From: Bryoerythrophyllum caledonicum
Taxonomy: Eukaryota > Streptophyta > Bryopsida > Pottiales > Pottiaceae
Direction: 5' to 3'
Assembly (NCBI GenBank): GCA_963971425.1
Contig: OZ020517.1
Location: forward strand, 10,542,501 to 10,606,500
DNA: 64,000 nucleotides
Shown here: positions 23,530 through 36,668 of the stretch, piece by piece
How the letters are laid out: every line of letters begins with the position of its first letter
How positions within the stretch are numbered: the first letter of the stretch is position 1
Notes under the pieces: model-generated
What the model was told of the DNA's origin: nothing
Databases searched by the model: none
The model's input: only the letters and a program-made list of their open reading frames with translations
Program-made: the position numbers and the translations under genes

Positions 23530-24783
23530 GTAAGTAAGAGTAATTAAAAAGAACTAGAGTACCTAAATTCAGTTTGACAAATTTAAATAAATTAGATTAA
23601 TTCAACTAAATTCAATTATTTAACCTAAAGTATTATATTTAAATTGAATAAGATTAATTAATCAAATTTTACTGAAACGGACTTGATTCAAATTTATTAA
23701 TTGAATAATCAACTAAATTTATCTTTGAAAACTATAAACAATTTCCAAATTCTGAAGCAATATTGCAACCTCACCAAAAAAAAACAAAAAAACAAAAAAC
23801 AATAATGGTGCCAATGAACATTAACATTTGTATCAATAACATTAACATGCTTTGAATCAATGAAATTAAATTAAATTATATTCAATTAAAATTAAGTTAA
23901 ATTGGATTCAAGTTAAAATAAGTTTTTTTTATAATTTGAATTAAAGAACCAATAAATCATAGTTATTATTATTTGAATTAGACAAATTAATGTATTTTGG
24001 ACCCAAATAGAAATGCATACTCATATTTTCCTCAAGTAAACAATTGTTAATATATATTATAAATATTTGTTTAAAAAAATATTGTGAATTTATTTATCTC
24101 ACTTATTCCATATCATTTTCAATAACATGAGATACATAAGATTGTGTTTAGAGTATACCCCACAAGGTTTTTATAAGATTTATTGTAGTGAGAGAACTTT
24201 CCAAAAAATATAGGATTTACACTAGTTGAATCCTTGTGCCTATATAAAATTAGAGCTTGTCGTAAATAAACAAAAAGATATCTATTCTCATTATATTATG
24301 TTTTAGATTATTGAATTTCATTAATATTATTATTATCATTATAAAAAAACTATTGTGAAATGACACTATGATTTGTTATACTCTGATTATTTAAATTTCA
24401 TGGTAAACAACGTTAAAGTTTTGTTCAATTGCCTCGGTTGTGTTTTCATGGGTGCCCATCTAATGTACTATATCTTTGTAGCCAATTTGAATCGTATCTT
24501 GTTCGACCAATTGCTAACTCATTCAATTCATTGCTAATTCATTCTATATATTAACCATTCACTTCTTTATATATAATATTGACTTTTTATGTTTTTAATT
24601 CAAACTAAGCAAGTGATGCATTCTTTGGAATGACTTATCTGCCACCATTGGGTCTGATGGATCTAGGGATCCAAAGCGCTGCTGTAAATCTTGAGTGTCT
24701 CTTGAAGAGGGATCTGATGGATCATTCTTGAATGGGGTTTGTATTCTTGAATGGGGTTTTAGGGAGACCATCTTTGGCAGTGC
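23530..24783. other. Very AT-rich gene-free stretch
   Basis: Runs of A and T with AATTAAAT-like motifs dominate up to about 24600. No coding or RNA feature is supportable. Confidence 0.4.
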
Positions 24784-24786
24784 TTA

Positions 24787-25203
24787 GAGCATCTCCACCA
24801 GGGTACTGGGCCCCAGCAAAGAAGCCTAGAATGGCGGGTTGTGGCGTGGAAACAGCCCACTGCTAGCTCAGGGCCCGCCATTCCAACCAGGATAGCATCT
24901 CGGGGCTAGCGCGGTCTCGGGGAAGTTGATCATTTTGGTCGGCGCCCTCCATCTTCTTGCATGGGCACCGACCACTTTTGTGCTGTTACGTGGCACCCCA
25001 GGAGTGGTTGCGGCTGTTACCAATTTTTCATTACAAAAAATTATATATTTTTTTTAATTAAAAATTACTACAGGCTAGCAGACGCCATCTCTAGCCCCCG
25101 GCGGCGGTGGAGCCCCTAGCCAGCACCCTAAACGTTGAACAGAGATGGCGGGGGCTCTCTACCCCCTCTCTGCCGGGATGGCACGGAAGGAGTGAAGATG
25201 CTC
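24787..25203. mobile_element. PIF/Harbinger-type MITE, about 417 bp
   Basis: The termini GAGCATCTCCACC (left) and GGAGTGAAGATGCTC (right) are inverted, flanked by TTA on both sides (24784-24786 and 25204-25206). GAGCATCTCCA ends with a TTA duplication are the hallmark of plant PIF/Harbinger MITEs. The interior is GC-rich and lacks coding capacity. It ends about 470 bp upstream of the squalene synthase start codon, so it may lie in that promoter. Confidence 0.75.
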
Positions 25204-25670
25204 TTAGGATTTCAGGGAGTCGATCTTTGTTTGAGGGTGAGAAGAAGGATTAGAGAAAGACTAGCTGCCTCGCATTAGAGTAGATTCGGTTGAATTCATA
25301 TCTTTTCACTGTCCTGAGTTGCTGCATTTTTGCTTACCAGTCATAGAATCTCTTAGGTCTCCCCTATCATGCTCGACACTAAAGGGTTACAATCAACTCA
25401 AAGATGACGCTGCCGCGCGGCCGCGGCGTATCAGACGAGGTTGGCACGGACGGCTGTGCGCGGCACCCACCTGCTCCGCCGCGGATGCGACTCCTCGTGA
25501 ATCATCCTATCACATTCCCAGGCGAGTCCCACCTGACGTGATCGCGCGACGCACGCATTCATTGTGACAATGCGATCGAGCATTTGCGCTCCACCTGATA
25601 GATAGAGTGAGAGAGAACACTAGGGATCGATCGGACGAGAGATCATCGCCACTGTTGTGAACTAGTGATC

Positions 25671-28600
25671 ATGGGGATGCTGTTGCTGCTGGAGACGGTG
25701 ATGCGGCACCCGGACGAGATCGCGCCGCTGCTCAAGCTCAAGCTGGCGGCGATGCACGCGCACCGCAACTGTTGAACTCATCACGAACAAGCGACACAGA
25801 AGTGTGTTAATACTGGATGGATTATGAAGGGCATCGCCGTGATTATATACAGTTCCGGAAGTCAAGATGAATGAAGTTATATACAGTTACAGATGCTACA
25901 GTACTACAGTGCTACAGTGCTTGATGGAAGGAAGACGCAGGAGAATTCAACACCCTCCCTCGACTGCGACTTCATAATTTGCCACTTCGAGAGGGATGGT
26001 GAGGGTGCAGCCACGAGCAGCAGGAAGTGCGATGACCTTGTGGTAGCAGATAGAGCGGCTTTCTGCGGTGAGTGGGTCTTTCTTGAGTTGTGGGAGGGAT
26101 GTCCAAATGAATTATAACGAGGGTTTTGTGGGTGCAGGCGCAGATTGTTCTTCTGATGATGTGGGAGTGCGGTCTGCTGATGCGTCGGTTTTGGGATTGG
26201 GTGCTGGATACTTGTTGGTTCTGGATGTTTAGGGCCAGGCGGTTGGAGGAGATGGAAGGTGGCAGGGCATATGAAGAGGAAGAGGTGGTGATGCAGGAGG
26301 GACGTGTGGGCGAGGAGACTTCGACGGAGTCTTGTTGGTTGTCGTATTTTGAGGATCCAACTCAGTGGTATGATAACCGCGCAGCAAAGAGCAATCCAAG
26401 AGCACCGGACTTTCGACATAAGAAGACTAAGCGAGCATTGTGGATTGATGGCTGGTATACTCCGCAGTGGGTCAAGGATAGGCTGTAGGGTTAGATGCGG
26501 AAGAAAGGATGCCTGCACTAGTTCGGTTGGCGATGAATTTTGAGTATGCCAATGGTTTGGTCAGAAAATCAGCCTGTTGAAGGGTGGTAGGAACATGCAG
26601 GACTTGTACTTCTCCATTGTGAGACGCTTCTCTAATAAAATGGTGCTGAATGTCAATGTGTTTGATACGGGAATGTTGAACTGGATTTTGAGCTAGCTTT
26701 ATACATGATTCGTTGTCGCTTAGTAGTTGTGTTGGGTGATCATGATCAAATCCAAGTTCCTCGAGAAGTCTGCAATAGTAAATGATATCTTTTGCAGCAT
26801 CGGTGAGGACACGATATTCAGCCTCCGTACTAGATAAGGAAACTGTTGGTTGAAGTTTGCTGCTCCATGCGATGCTTGCATTACCGATTTTGTGTAGTAT
26901 TCCTGATGTCGATTTTCTGGTATCAATATCTCAGCCCCATTCAACATCGCTGTAGGTGTGATAATTGTCTGAATTTCCTGCAGGTAGGAAGAGGCCATAA
27001 TCGATTGTCCCTTGGAGATAACGTAGGATCTTTTTGGCAGCTTGATAGTGAGCTTCTTCAGGAGCATCCATGTAGCGAGAGACGGTGCTGACCGCATAAC
27101 TTACATCAGGCCTGGTGTTTGTTAAATAAATGAAGTTGCCAACAAGTGAACGGTAGAGATAAGTGTCTACAGGACTTGTATTAGTGTGTCGTTGTAGCTG
27201 AAGGTTAGGATCCATGGGAAGGCGACAAGGGTTGCAGTGGGACATGTTGAATCTCTTGAGTAGTTGTGTGATGTAGTTTCTCTGAGTGAGAAAGATTCCA
27301 GCCTGAGTTCGTGCGAGTTCAGCATTGAGGTATATTCGAGCCAGACCTAAATTTGTCATGTCGTAGTCTCTACAGAAAGCATCTCGTAAACGGTCGATTT
27401 CAGCTGCGTTGTCGCCCGTGATGAGAAGGTCGTCGACGTATAGAAGTAATATGATGCGTTTGCCATTGATAGTGGCATAGTAAAGATTGGGATCGTGTGT
27501 ACTACGTGTGAGGCCCTGTTTACGCATCCATGCGTCAACTTCATCATACCATGCTTTGGATGCTTGTTTCAGCCCGTAAAGTGCCTTCTTCAAGCGACAT
27601 ACATTGCGAGGATCATTGGCAGATGGAAAACCGGGAGGGATTTCCATGATAACTTCTTCTTTTAAATGTCCATTCAGGAATGCAGTTACGACGTCCATCT
27701 GACATATGGGCCAGTTGTTCTTGGCGGCCAATGATAGGACTGTCCGAATAGTGGACCAACGAACAACAGGGGCAAAAATTTCATGATAGTCGATTCCTTC
27801 ACGCTGCTGAAATCCGCGTGCAACAATACGTGCCTTACGTTTGATGATATTTCCTGTCTGCTTGAGTTTGAAAAGCCATTTTGCTGTGATAGGCTTCTTG
27901 TGCAGTGGACAATCAATTATTTCCCAAGTGTTGTTCTTTAAAACTGAGCCTGTTTCGCGGTCAATTGTTGTTCGCCATTCACTATTTTGAATTGCTTCAT
28001 CGTAGGTTTGGGGTTCTGAAGGTGTTTCCGCCGCAAGTGTCCAGAAGTCTTTCAATTTTACTGAAGGTCTCCAGTCTCTGAAGCTGCGGCGAGGAGAATC
28101 AATCTGATGATCGACCTGCGAGGGTGACAATGGTGCGATAGGGTGAGGTACTGCCGCGGCTCCCTCCAATAAGCCGGGTCTTGGGGTTGTATGGAGCCCG
28201 ATGGGGTTTTGGGGCTGTAGCTCATGTGTCACTCCCATGGGCCTGATACCCTCAGGGTACCCACCCTCCCCGTAAAGAAGCCCTTCCATGCTATGCAGGT
28301 CGCGGCTTGGGTCGCCAGGACTGATCCCAGTGTTCATTGAGTCTATCTCCATGCCCCCCGCATTAATTGATTCCTGGCATGCATTAGTGTGGGCAGGACT
28401 TGTATTGACTGTCGTTCTGACTTCAAGCGTGTGCATGTCTGTTGCGTCAGTGGGAATTGTATGGGGTGGTGGTCCTATGTCATAGATTGACGTGGTCTCT
28501 ACCTCTGCTTGGTCAAGGTGATGGTATCCAACCTTCCCTTCATCAAAGATGACGTCTCTGCTTAAGATAATCTTGCGCCGTCTTGGGTCATAAAGTCTGT

Positions 28601-31600
28601 AAGCTTTAGATTCAAGGTCATATCCAACGAATAGACACCTCTGTGTCTTGCTGTCAAGTTTGTTTCTGTCTTCCTTGGGAACGTGGACATATGCCAGACA
28701 ACCAAATATCTTAAGATGATGAAGGTCAGATTTGGTACCTGAAAATTTATTTTCTGGCGGGGTTCCAGAGTTGGCTCGAGTTGGGCTCCTATTAATGAGA
28801 TATGTGGCTGTTGCCACCGCCTCACTCCATAAATATGTTGGTAAAGTTGCGTCAGCTGCTAAGCTCCTTGCACGTTCCATAATTGTTCTGTTGCGCCGTT
28901 CAGATACTCCATTCTGTTGTGGAGTGCGTGCTTGAGTAAGTCCACGTTGAATGCCTGCATGGTTGCAATATTCAATGAATAGTTGAGATAAATATTCACC
29001 ACCACGATCAGATCTCAAATTCTTGAGTTTATTTCCTGTCTGTTGTTCAAGCATGCTTCTGAAGATACGGAATTTGCTGAAAGTTTCACTTTTGTGTCGC
29101 AAAAAATAAATCCAACTCTTTCGTGAGAAGTCATTAGTAAATACAAGAGCATATCGTGATCCTCCAAGAGACATATGAGGCATAGGTCCAATGACGTCCG
29201 TATGTACTTGCTCCCCTGGTTTTGATGACCTTATATCTGACTTTCGTGGGAAGCGCTCTCGATGTTGTCGTCCAGCAAGGCAGCATTCACAAATTCGATT
29301 TGTACAATCAATAGTTGGTATACCTTCTACTTCATGTGAAGATGATAATAGTTTCAAGCTAGCATAGCTTAAGTGGCCTAATCGTCTGTGCCACAGCTTT
29401 GCAGTATCATTTACTTCTACTGAATGTGCCTGTATGTTCTCATGAAAACAATATAAACCGTTTGTCGGGTCTCTAGATCCGGCTGCAAGTATGATAGTGG
29501 GGTGATTCTTATCATAAACGTAGCAATGAGAAGCTGTGAATATAATGACATGCCCTGAATCTGCGATGGATCCGGCCGAAATAAGGTTTTTCTTCATACT
29601 AGGCACATAGCGAACATTTGTCAATTTTATTTCACCACTGTTGGTATGCAAAGTGGAAGAGCCGGTGCCTCTCACAGGGTGAGATTCACCACCACCCGTC
29701 TTGACATCATGACTATTTCCTGAAGAACTTGGTTGTGCATCTAATTTCTGAGCATCAGCTGCAATATGACCTGTAGCACCACTGTCAAAATACCAAGGGC
29801 CATTGCCGTGTTGGTCGTAATATCCGTAATAATCATCAAACATTTCGGCCGAGTTCACGAAAACTTCAGGTGTCGTTGGTGCAGGTGGCATGTTGCAGTC
29901 GCGTGCGAAATGCCCGGGAACGCCGTAGTTGTAACAGAGAAAGCTTCCTCGTCCACTGCCGTATGGTGACCATCGACCTGGAGCTCCTCGTGTTGGAGCA
30001 GAGCCGCGACTCCCATTGTACTGCACGTTCACACCTGGCGGCTGGGAGTTTGCTCCAGCAAAGTACCAGTTGCCTCGTCCTTGATGATAACGACCCGTCT
30101 CACGGCCCCAACGCCCTCGTCCTCGACCTTGGTAGCCTTGCGCCTCGTTACCATCGTATATATTTGTCTGTTTCTTGAATGTAGCAGACAAAGCTTCGTC
30201 AACTCCATGAAGATTCCTGTGCTCTCTCCTGTAAAACTCAGACATAAGTTTAGAGTTGAGGCAGTCAAACGTCATGTCTGGATCTTGTTGTGCTAAGTTT
30301 TGTATAGTACTGTCATATGAGCGCGGAAGTCCATTGAGCACCACTTGTTTCATGCTCCTGTTTGTGATGCTCTCTCCCATGTTAATCAAGCGATTCTTGA
30401 TTTCACGCGCTCTTCTCAGGTAATCTTCTATCGAGCCTCCTTCTTGCATCTTCATGTTGGTGAGCTGACTGGTGAGTGTGAGTATCGGCGACTGATCACC
30501 AGATTGATACTGTTCACGTAGTGTCCTCCAAGCGCTAGCCGGGTCAATGCATTCTGCAATCAGTTCAATAACCTCATCAGATACAGACATCAATATGAGC
30601 TCATAGGCTGTTGCCTTTCTCCTTTCTAGTTCCTCATCTAGCTCCTGATTGACATCGACTATCTGCGGATCAGGTGCTAGTGTACACTCGTTTTCTGTGA
30701 GACTCCAGAGTCTCTTCGATCTCAAGATTGCTCTCATCTTGGTACTCCATATGTGATAGTTAGACAAGCCTTTCAGCTTGTCTGTCTCTCTGATCACTGA
30801 GCTTTCTATCATGTCTGCGTTCTCTCTTTTCAGCAACTATTTCTCTCTTGCTTTGTTTGGGTAGGAGCAAGGCTACACTACCAGGCAGTGTTGTTCTAGT
30901 CTAAAAAGTCTGATCATCTGTCTAATCGCTCTGATACAATGTTGAACTCATCAAGAACAAGCGACACAGAAGTGTGTTAATACTGCATGGATTATGAAGG
31001 GCATCGCCCTGATTATATACAGTTCCAGAAGTCAAGATGAATGAAGTTATATACAGTTACAGATGCTACAGTGCTACAGTGCTTGATGGAAGGAAGACGC
31101 AGGAGAATTCAACAGCAACATCCCCCGCGACGACCCGCGCCTCGCCTTCTGCTACCGCATGCTCTCGCCACGCCGTAAGTCGTCTGGTCTTCCATTCTCT
31201 AGAGCTTGCGCATTGAACAAGCTAATGCGGCATTGTAGAATGGTGTATCATGCACACTGTGTGGTTTTATTTTGCGGCGATGGATCGCACTTTGTCCACC
31301 GACATCTTGAGGTTCAGGGTTCCTGTGGAGACTAGGCTTCGCTTTGAACATGAGGAAGGATTCTAGTGAGAGTACTAGTTACTCATCGATCCTCAATCAT
31401 GCTGCTGCAGGTCTGTGTTTTCTACTTGGGGTTGAGAGGTCTCGACACAATCGGTGAGCGCTTCTGAACTTCATGAGAGCGAGAACTCATCAAGATCTGT
31501 AATCACTGCAACATGAGCAAACTCTTGACGTTTCTGAACTTCATGGAGCTGCTAGTTTACAGTCGCGTCACTTGCACAGGCAGAGGATGACATGGCGATT

Positions 31601-34530
31601 CCAGTGGATGTCAAGGCTCCCATCCTCAAGGCCTTTCATAAGCATATCTACGATCCATCATGGAAATACACTTGTAAGTCTGGTATTCTTTCGAGGAGAG
31701 GTTTCTCATTGTTTCTAGCTCTGAAGCTGCCTCACACGGTCTGCCTGTCTGTTGAGGATATGGCAGGTGGTGAAAAGGACTACAAGCTGGAGCTGATGAA
31801 CAAATTCGAGTTCGTCACTAACGCATTTCTGAACCTGGACGAGGGGTGATCATTCTCTTCCACTCTGTACCAATGACTTCTACTTTTGTATCCAATTAGT
31901 GTTGATCTCCTTTACAAACCATGATTCTAGGTATCAAAGTGTGATTGACGAAATGACGGAGCGCATGGGAAATGGCATGGCCAAGTTTGTTGAGGCTGAG
32001 GTGTGTGGTGTACCTAGCATTTTATATATCACAAAGTTTCACGAAGATATTACCCCTTTTTTCATTTACAGTACTATTTCCTCACTAGATCAATGGAAGA
32101 GTCTCTAAACCAAAACAGAACTAGTTCTTGCCACAACGAAGAAGTAGAGGTCATGTTGTACCATGAATCTTACAGTTGTCTTGACAACAAGGGGTTGCAG
32201 TTTCTATTACTTTTTTGTTCACGAAGGCTGCTAAATTGAGATTGTATGGTCTGACAGGTGAGTACCGTCGAGGATTACAACGAGTATTGTCACTATGTTG
32301 CAGGCATTGTGGGCTTGGGTTTGTCCCGTTTGTTCCACGCCTCTGGCCTTGAAGCTGCTCAACCAGATGATCTCTCAAACTCCATGGGCCTCTTCCTTCA
32401 GGTACGCCCTGAAAAATAATAAAAAATTATCGGAGAAATTTTCTACTAATGTCTACACTACAGGTTTTACATCACCAAGTCCGTTCTCACCATGAACCTA
32501 TTGGTTTCAGAAAACAAATACCATCAGAGACTACCTCGAGGACATAAATGAGATTCCGGCACCGCGAATGTTCTGGCCTCGTGAAATCTGGGGCAAGTTC
32601 GGAAGCAAACTTGAGGTGAGATCAGACTTTTCAAGCTTTACTTCTTTGAAAAGATTCAAGGCGAAGGACGGTTACATTCTTAATGGAATAGTTTCTTGAT
32701 AGAAAAATCAGCTCGTCATTTTGACGTTTTTCCTTATGAAACTCTCTCTCTCTGATGACGTGATATGTTAAGTTTCCAGGACTTCAAGCATGAGGACAAC
32801 TCAGAGAATGTACTCCGATGCTTGAACGCGTTGATCACGAACGCCCTGTCGCACGCCACCGACTGCCTCAAATACATGGAAGCCATCCAAGATGAATCCA
32901 ACTTGCGCTTCTGTGCCATTCCCCGGGTCAGTGTTTGTAATGAAAAGAACACCAAAACTTTTTCATAATCTGTAAGTTTTTGTTTTTTTTAGTTTTGGTG
33001 TTTGAGAAAGCTAAAAAAAAACACCAAGACTTTTTCATAATCTGTGATTCGTTGTTACACAGATTATGGCGATGGGGACGCTTGCTGAGTGCTACAACAA
33101 CATCAATGTCTTCAGAGGAGTTGTGAAGATCAGACGAGGTTATTTAAACCTCAGATAAATTCCTAGAATTTTTTATGATAGAATTGTCTCCTCGAGTAAG
33201 TTACCAGATTGATTGTTATCACCTGTGCAGGAATTACTGCTAAGATTATGCAGATGAGGGCGATGTCCGATGTGCATGGGACATTCTTTGATTTCTCCCA
33301 AATACTTGCTGAAAAGGTCAGTCTTTTACTCCGCATGAAATTCAGTATGGAAAAAACTCACCTGAGACTGAGCTAAGGTTTTTTCATTCATCCCCACAGA
33401 TTGACGAGAATGACGACTCAGCGTCGGGAACTCGTCAACATGTTGAGGACATTCAGGAGTATTGTGAATCTCACTTACTTGAACCGTATGTGTCTCTTTT
33501 GGAGTTTCGGTAAACAAATTATTTGTTGTATACGAGGTCCAAATGTGTGCATGGTATTGATTGAGTTCAGTTTCTTTGTCTGTGTCAACAACAGGCGGAC
33601 ATTTACACTCTCTGAAGAAACTGGACTTGACTTTTTGCTGGTATATCTTCAAAACTCATCACATGCCCATGAAAACAACAATGGTGTCCATTGCCATCGC
33701 TCATCATACCTCAAATGAATGAGTCCTAAGTTGTATTACCATTTGAACGAAAAAGTTTGTCCTTTGTACCAACGACTAGACAGAAGTGAAGGTACCCGTG
33801 TACCGAGATAGTGTTCGACATAATCCAGGACCTTCATAAAATTCTCCTTCGTCCAGTTGTTGGTCTAAGCAATTGGATTAAAATGGAAATGTGCCACACC
33901 TAGATGATGTTCTGCATAATCTATCCCTCTTGTAGATTTCTCTTTCATCCCGTTTGAACTGAACCTCATTTGATTAACCCTTTCAATAGAGGTTTGATGA
34001 GCTGGGAGAATCTACGAGTGTAATAGATCATGCATAACATCATCTACACCAAGGGTACATTTCATCGCAACCCCACTTCACATGGGAATTTTTGTAGCTC
34101 GCCAATGCTTGCATTGATTCTAGTGATGTCGGTCCTGATAGATGCTCATCTTGTTCAATTTTCCTCATCTTTTCCTCGGAGGTGGCATGTAGAGCTTGCT
34201 ACACGGGATAACGTGCCCAAACAACCCAAAAATGGTCACTTGCCCTTGACCCTTTAATGTCGGGCTTGCATTGGCCAACCACGAATCTACAAGCGTAGCA
34301 GATCAAATTCTTCAGAATCTATCATGCTCGCAGATTTGACCATCAGCCATAGCCAACCCGGCGTTAAAGGATTAATGGATTTAAGTCCACAAAATTTGGC
34401 ATTAAATTCTTGGTGGCATAATCAATGTCATGGATTTTGCACTGATGCGTATGTTTACACTTTTGTGCAGTTCCTTGTGATTTCCTTTCTGTTGGCAGCC
34501 ATGGTGTACATGCTCTACAACCACTGGTAA
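25671..34530 (+). CDS. SQS: Squalene synthase gene, exon 1 split by a copia element
   Basis: Squalene synthase joins two farnesyl diphosphates to squalene at the ER membrane, the first committed sterol step. Exons by GT-AG junctions and phase: 25671-25769 plus 31120-31174 (one exon, split by the retroelement), 31239-31318 (doubtful), 31411-31453, 31584-31673, 31767-31845, 31931-32000, 32258-32401, 32511-32615, 32780-32926, 33063-33138, 33231-33316, 33400-33485, 33595-33640, 34471-34530; about 421 residues. Diagnostic text: [14 protein letters not shown] at the N-terminus, [17 protein letters not shown] (first Asp-rich motif), [25 protein letters not shown] (second Asp-rich motif), [22 protein letters not shown], and a final hydrophobic anchor [15 protein letters not shown]. 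The exon that should carry VSRSF reads [15 protein letters not shown], so a conserved substrate-binding segment looks lost or mis-modelled. As written the gene cannot give a normal message unless the element is removed by splicing; a working paralogue probably exists elsewhere. Confidence 0.88.
25770..25952 (-). repeat. Left LTR (3' LTR of the copia element)
   Basis: 183 bp, TG...CA ends with the short inverted TGTTGAA/TTCAACA. It carries an extra 8-base copy in a CTACAGTG tandem compared with the other LTR. Confidence 0.92.
26510..30812 (-). CDS. copia gag-pol coding region (fossil)
   Basis: The Ty1/copia domain order is visible from 30812 leftwards. The gag domain is of the UBN2 kind ([20 protein letters not shown]) with a zinc knuckle ([14 protein letters not shown]). 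The protease active site is [10 protein letters not shown]. Integrase has the zinc-binding part ([17 protein letters not shown]) and the core ([27 protein letters not shown]). Reverse transcriptase shows [18 protein letters not shown] and YVDDLLITG. The RNase H end closes with an ADFLTKPLA motif near 26560. Integrase before RT is the copia signature. The region looks almost whole with about one break. Its reading direction is opposite to squalene synthase. Confidence 0.93.
30940..31114 (-). repeat. Right LTR (5' LTR of the copia element)
   Basis: 175 bp, 97-98% identical to the left LTR outside one 8-base indel. It is followed directly by the second GCAAC and then by the remainder of squalene synthase exon 1. 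Confidence 0.92.
33974..34377. repeat. Small TTAA-type element remnants in the last SQS intron
   Basis: The block from GATTAACCCTTTCAATAGAG resembles sequence near 42030-42130 and 58060-58320 (CAACCCCACTTCACATGGGA region). From about 34243, TTGACCCTTTAATGTCGGG pairs with AACCCGGCGTTAAAGGATTAA ending at about 34374, as short inverted ends. This explains why the last intron is about 830 bp while the others are short. Confidence 0.45.
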
Positions 34531-35350
34531 TAGTACCGGGTTTGTAATCGCAAAATCATTATTAGAATTGACCCATACATTCAAACTAGATAGTTCAATT
34601 TTAGTCAATTTTATGAAAGCCAATTTTACTGCAGATATAACTGATGCCAGTCCTTCACAAGTGTATTTTTCACCTTTTGAATATAATTTGTATCATGATT
34701 TGACGATAGAGGAAAGACTACGGTATCAACTAATAAAATATTGGATCAGGGGAGAATTGAGGTGATGTACTCAACTGAAATACCCAGATAAAACTCAATC
34801 ATTTTAATTGGTTCATTTGTGTTATTTTCCTGTCCTATTTTTGGCATGTTCTATCACACATTTCAATGCGAGATTCTCATAGAATTTTACCAACACAACA
34901 TAATTGGTTTTCTATTACCATATCACATCTTCTCAAATGGGTGCTTCAAGCTAGCAATAATAATAATGGATTTTATTGTAGTTGTGTTTGGAATGTTTAT
35001 GACCATCGTTGGTATCATGGATATGAGGATATGTTTTGGATCAAAGGGTTTTCCGATACAACAAGCTCACTTTCCAAGACCATATGTTACAACAACCACT
35101 TCATTATAACAATGGGCTTGCCCTCCTCACACTACACATTCCAAGACCAAAGCTATTTCATTATAATAGCCACTCTTTGTTTTCAACTTTTTTTGGCACA
35201 AAACTAAATAGAGTTTGATTGCGAAAAGAACCAAGATAAGAGAATAGCCACTCTTTGTGGCATGCAAACAAACATGGTTGTTGTAGAGGGAGTTGATTGT
35301 AGTATAAAAGACGTTTAAATGCAAACTTAAATAACTAATCACCTTGTATT

Positions 35351-36283
35351 TTAACCCCTATAGGACCACGACCACTTTCGCTCTAAAACCAGTCCAAAAC
35401 TGCCACTGCCAAAAAGAGACGTGAAAATCACATTTTAAAGTGAATTTCGGATTTTCAACCATAAGATCTTAAAATATACTTCTTTATAAACATGCCTCAA
35501 AATTTTGGTTGCAATCCACTGCATGGATTGATAGATTTTAGTGTTTAAAGTCAAAACAATGGTTCATTTTCTTCCCTACGTTGAGTAGATCAACAGACTT
35601 TGACTTCACTTTGTATCAAATTTTTGCATTGTACAAGGTCTAAATCTCTTACCATTGTCTTAAGCATGATGTTATTTCCCAGCCCACCAATTTTTAGAGG
35701 TAAAAAAGGGGTGTAGCATATTCAAAACAAGTGTGCAAGGAGTGGAGGTTCAAAAATTGTCATTTCACGTTTTATTTTTTAGTGAACTACGTATGTATTC
35801 AAATGATAATCCATATGGTCAGTAAGAAGGTTTTCACTACATATTGTTGTTGAAAAAATAAAAAGTGAAAAATATGAAGATCTCTAGGTTTTATGTAGAA
35901 AAGATGAAGTTTTTTTCCCCCGTTGCCCGACAATGTGTGAAAATGTTTGACTTGGAATAAAATGCCTTTTTAAACTAAAGACAAGATTTTTTTTTTAAAA
36001 TTCCAAAAAAGGAAATATTCTTTATATGTGTGAAAAATCTCAATGTCAATAGAAACTTTTGTCAAAAAATTTGGAGGTGCCCGGTGTCCCCACTTTTGGC
36101 TTTAAGTGGTACTAACTTTCAAACCTCAAATCCAAAAAATAGATTTAAAAAATGTCCACTAAGCTCTTATCAGAGGCAATCTAGAATAAAAAAATTTAGA
36201 GAAAAAGGATTTTTTTTCGAATTTTAGGAACCTGCCCAAAATCAGAAATCCCCCCAAGGAAACTCTGGTCCTTTAGGGGTTAA
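35351..36283. mobile_element. TTAA-flanked element, 933 bp, well kept
   Basis: It starts TTAACCCCTATAGGACCACG and ends TCTGGTCCTTTAGGGGTTAA. It has the same length as the copy at 21382-22314 and is closely similar throughout, with only scattered substitutions. Non-coding. Confidence 0.8.
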
Positions 36284-36668
36284 CTGTGACAAGAATTCTG
36301 ACGCTTTCTTGTATTATTCTTAGTTTTGTGTTTTCCCGTGATCTTAAAATCAACAACTTTTATGTGCACAGAAGAAGACTTCACATGAAATGAGATGATG
36401 CATCTGATGGGAATTTGGGGCAGTTGAGAATGGGTCACCAACTGCCAAGGGCTTTATCTCCGCTTTATTTGGTGACCTACTTTGACAAGGAAAGCAACGG
36501 GATTGGTTGGACGGTGGATGATTGAAAATAGTAATATTATCATTTTCCTACATATACTATTATATGCTGCTTTGTTCTCTGATCCTCCGGTTCTGTCTGT
36601 AACTGTCAAGTAACTTTGTAAAATAATTTATTACCCCACTCTACCATTCCCATAGGTCACTTTCGGCA

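Larger units (their letters stand above)
25770..31114 (-). mobile_element. Ty1/copia LTR retrotransposon, nearly whole
   Basis: A 5.3-kb element on the minus strand, bounded by direct LTRs of 183 and 175 bp that start TGTTGAA and end TTCAACA. The host sequence GCAAC is duplicated at both edges (25765-25769 and 31115-31119). Next to the right-hand (5') LTR is a primer site TTGTATCAGAGC matching initiator tRNA-Met, and next to the left-hand (3') LTR is a purine tract GAGGGAGGGTG. The LTRs differ by four substitutions and one short tandem indel, about 2%, so the insertion is young (of the order of one million years under grass intergenic rates; the rate here is unknown). It looks almost whole, with about one break. 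Confidence 0.95.

Noticed and set aside
26126-26488. 120-codon plus-strand frame inside the copia element
   Set aside because: It is antisense to the 3' part of the element and has no recognisable domain.
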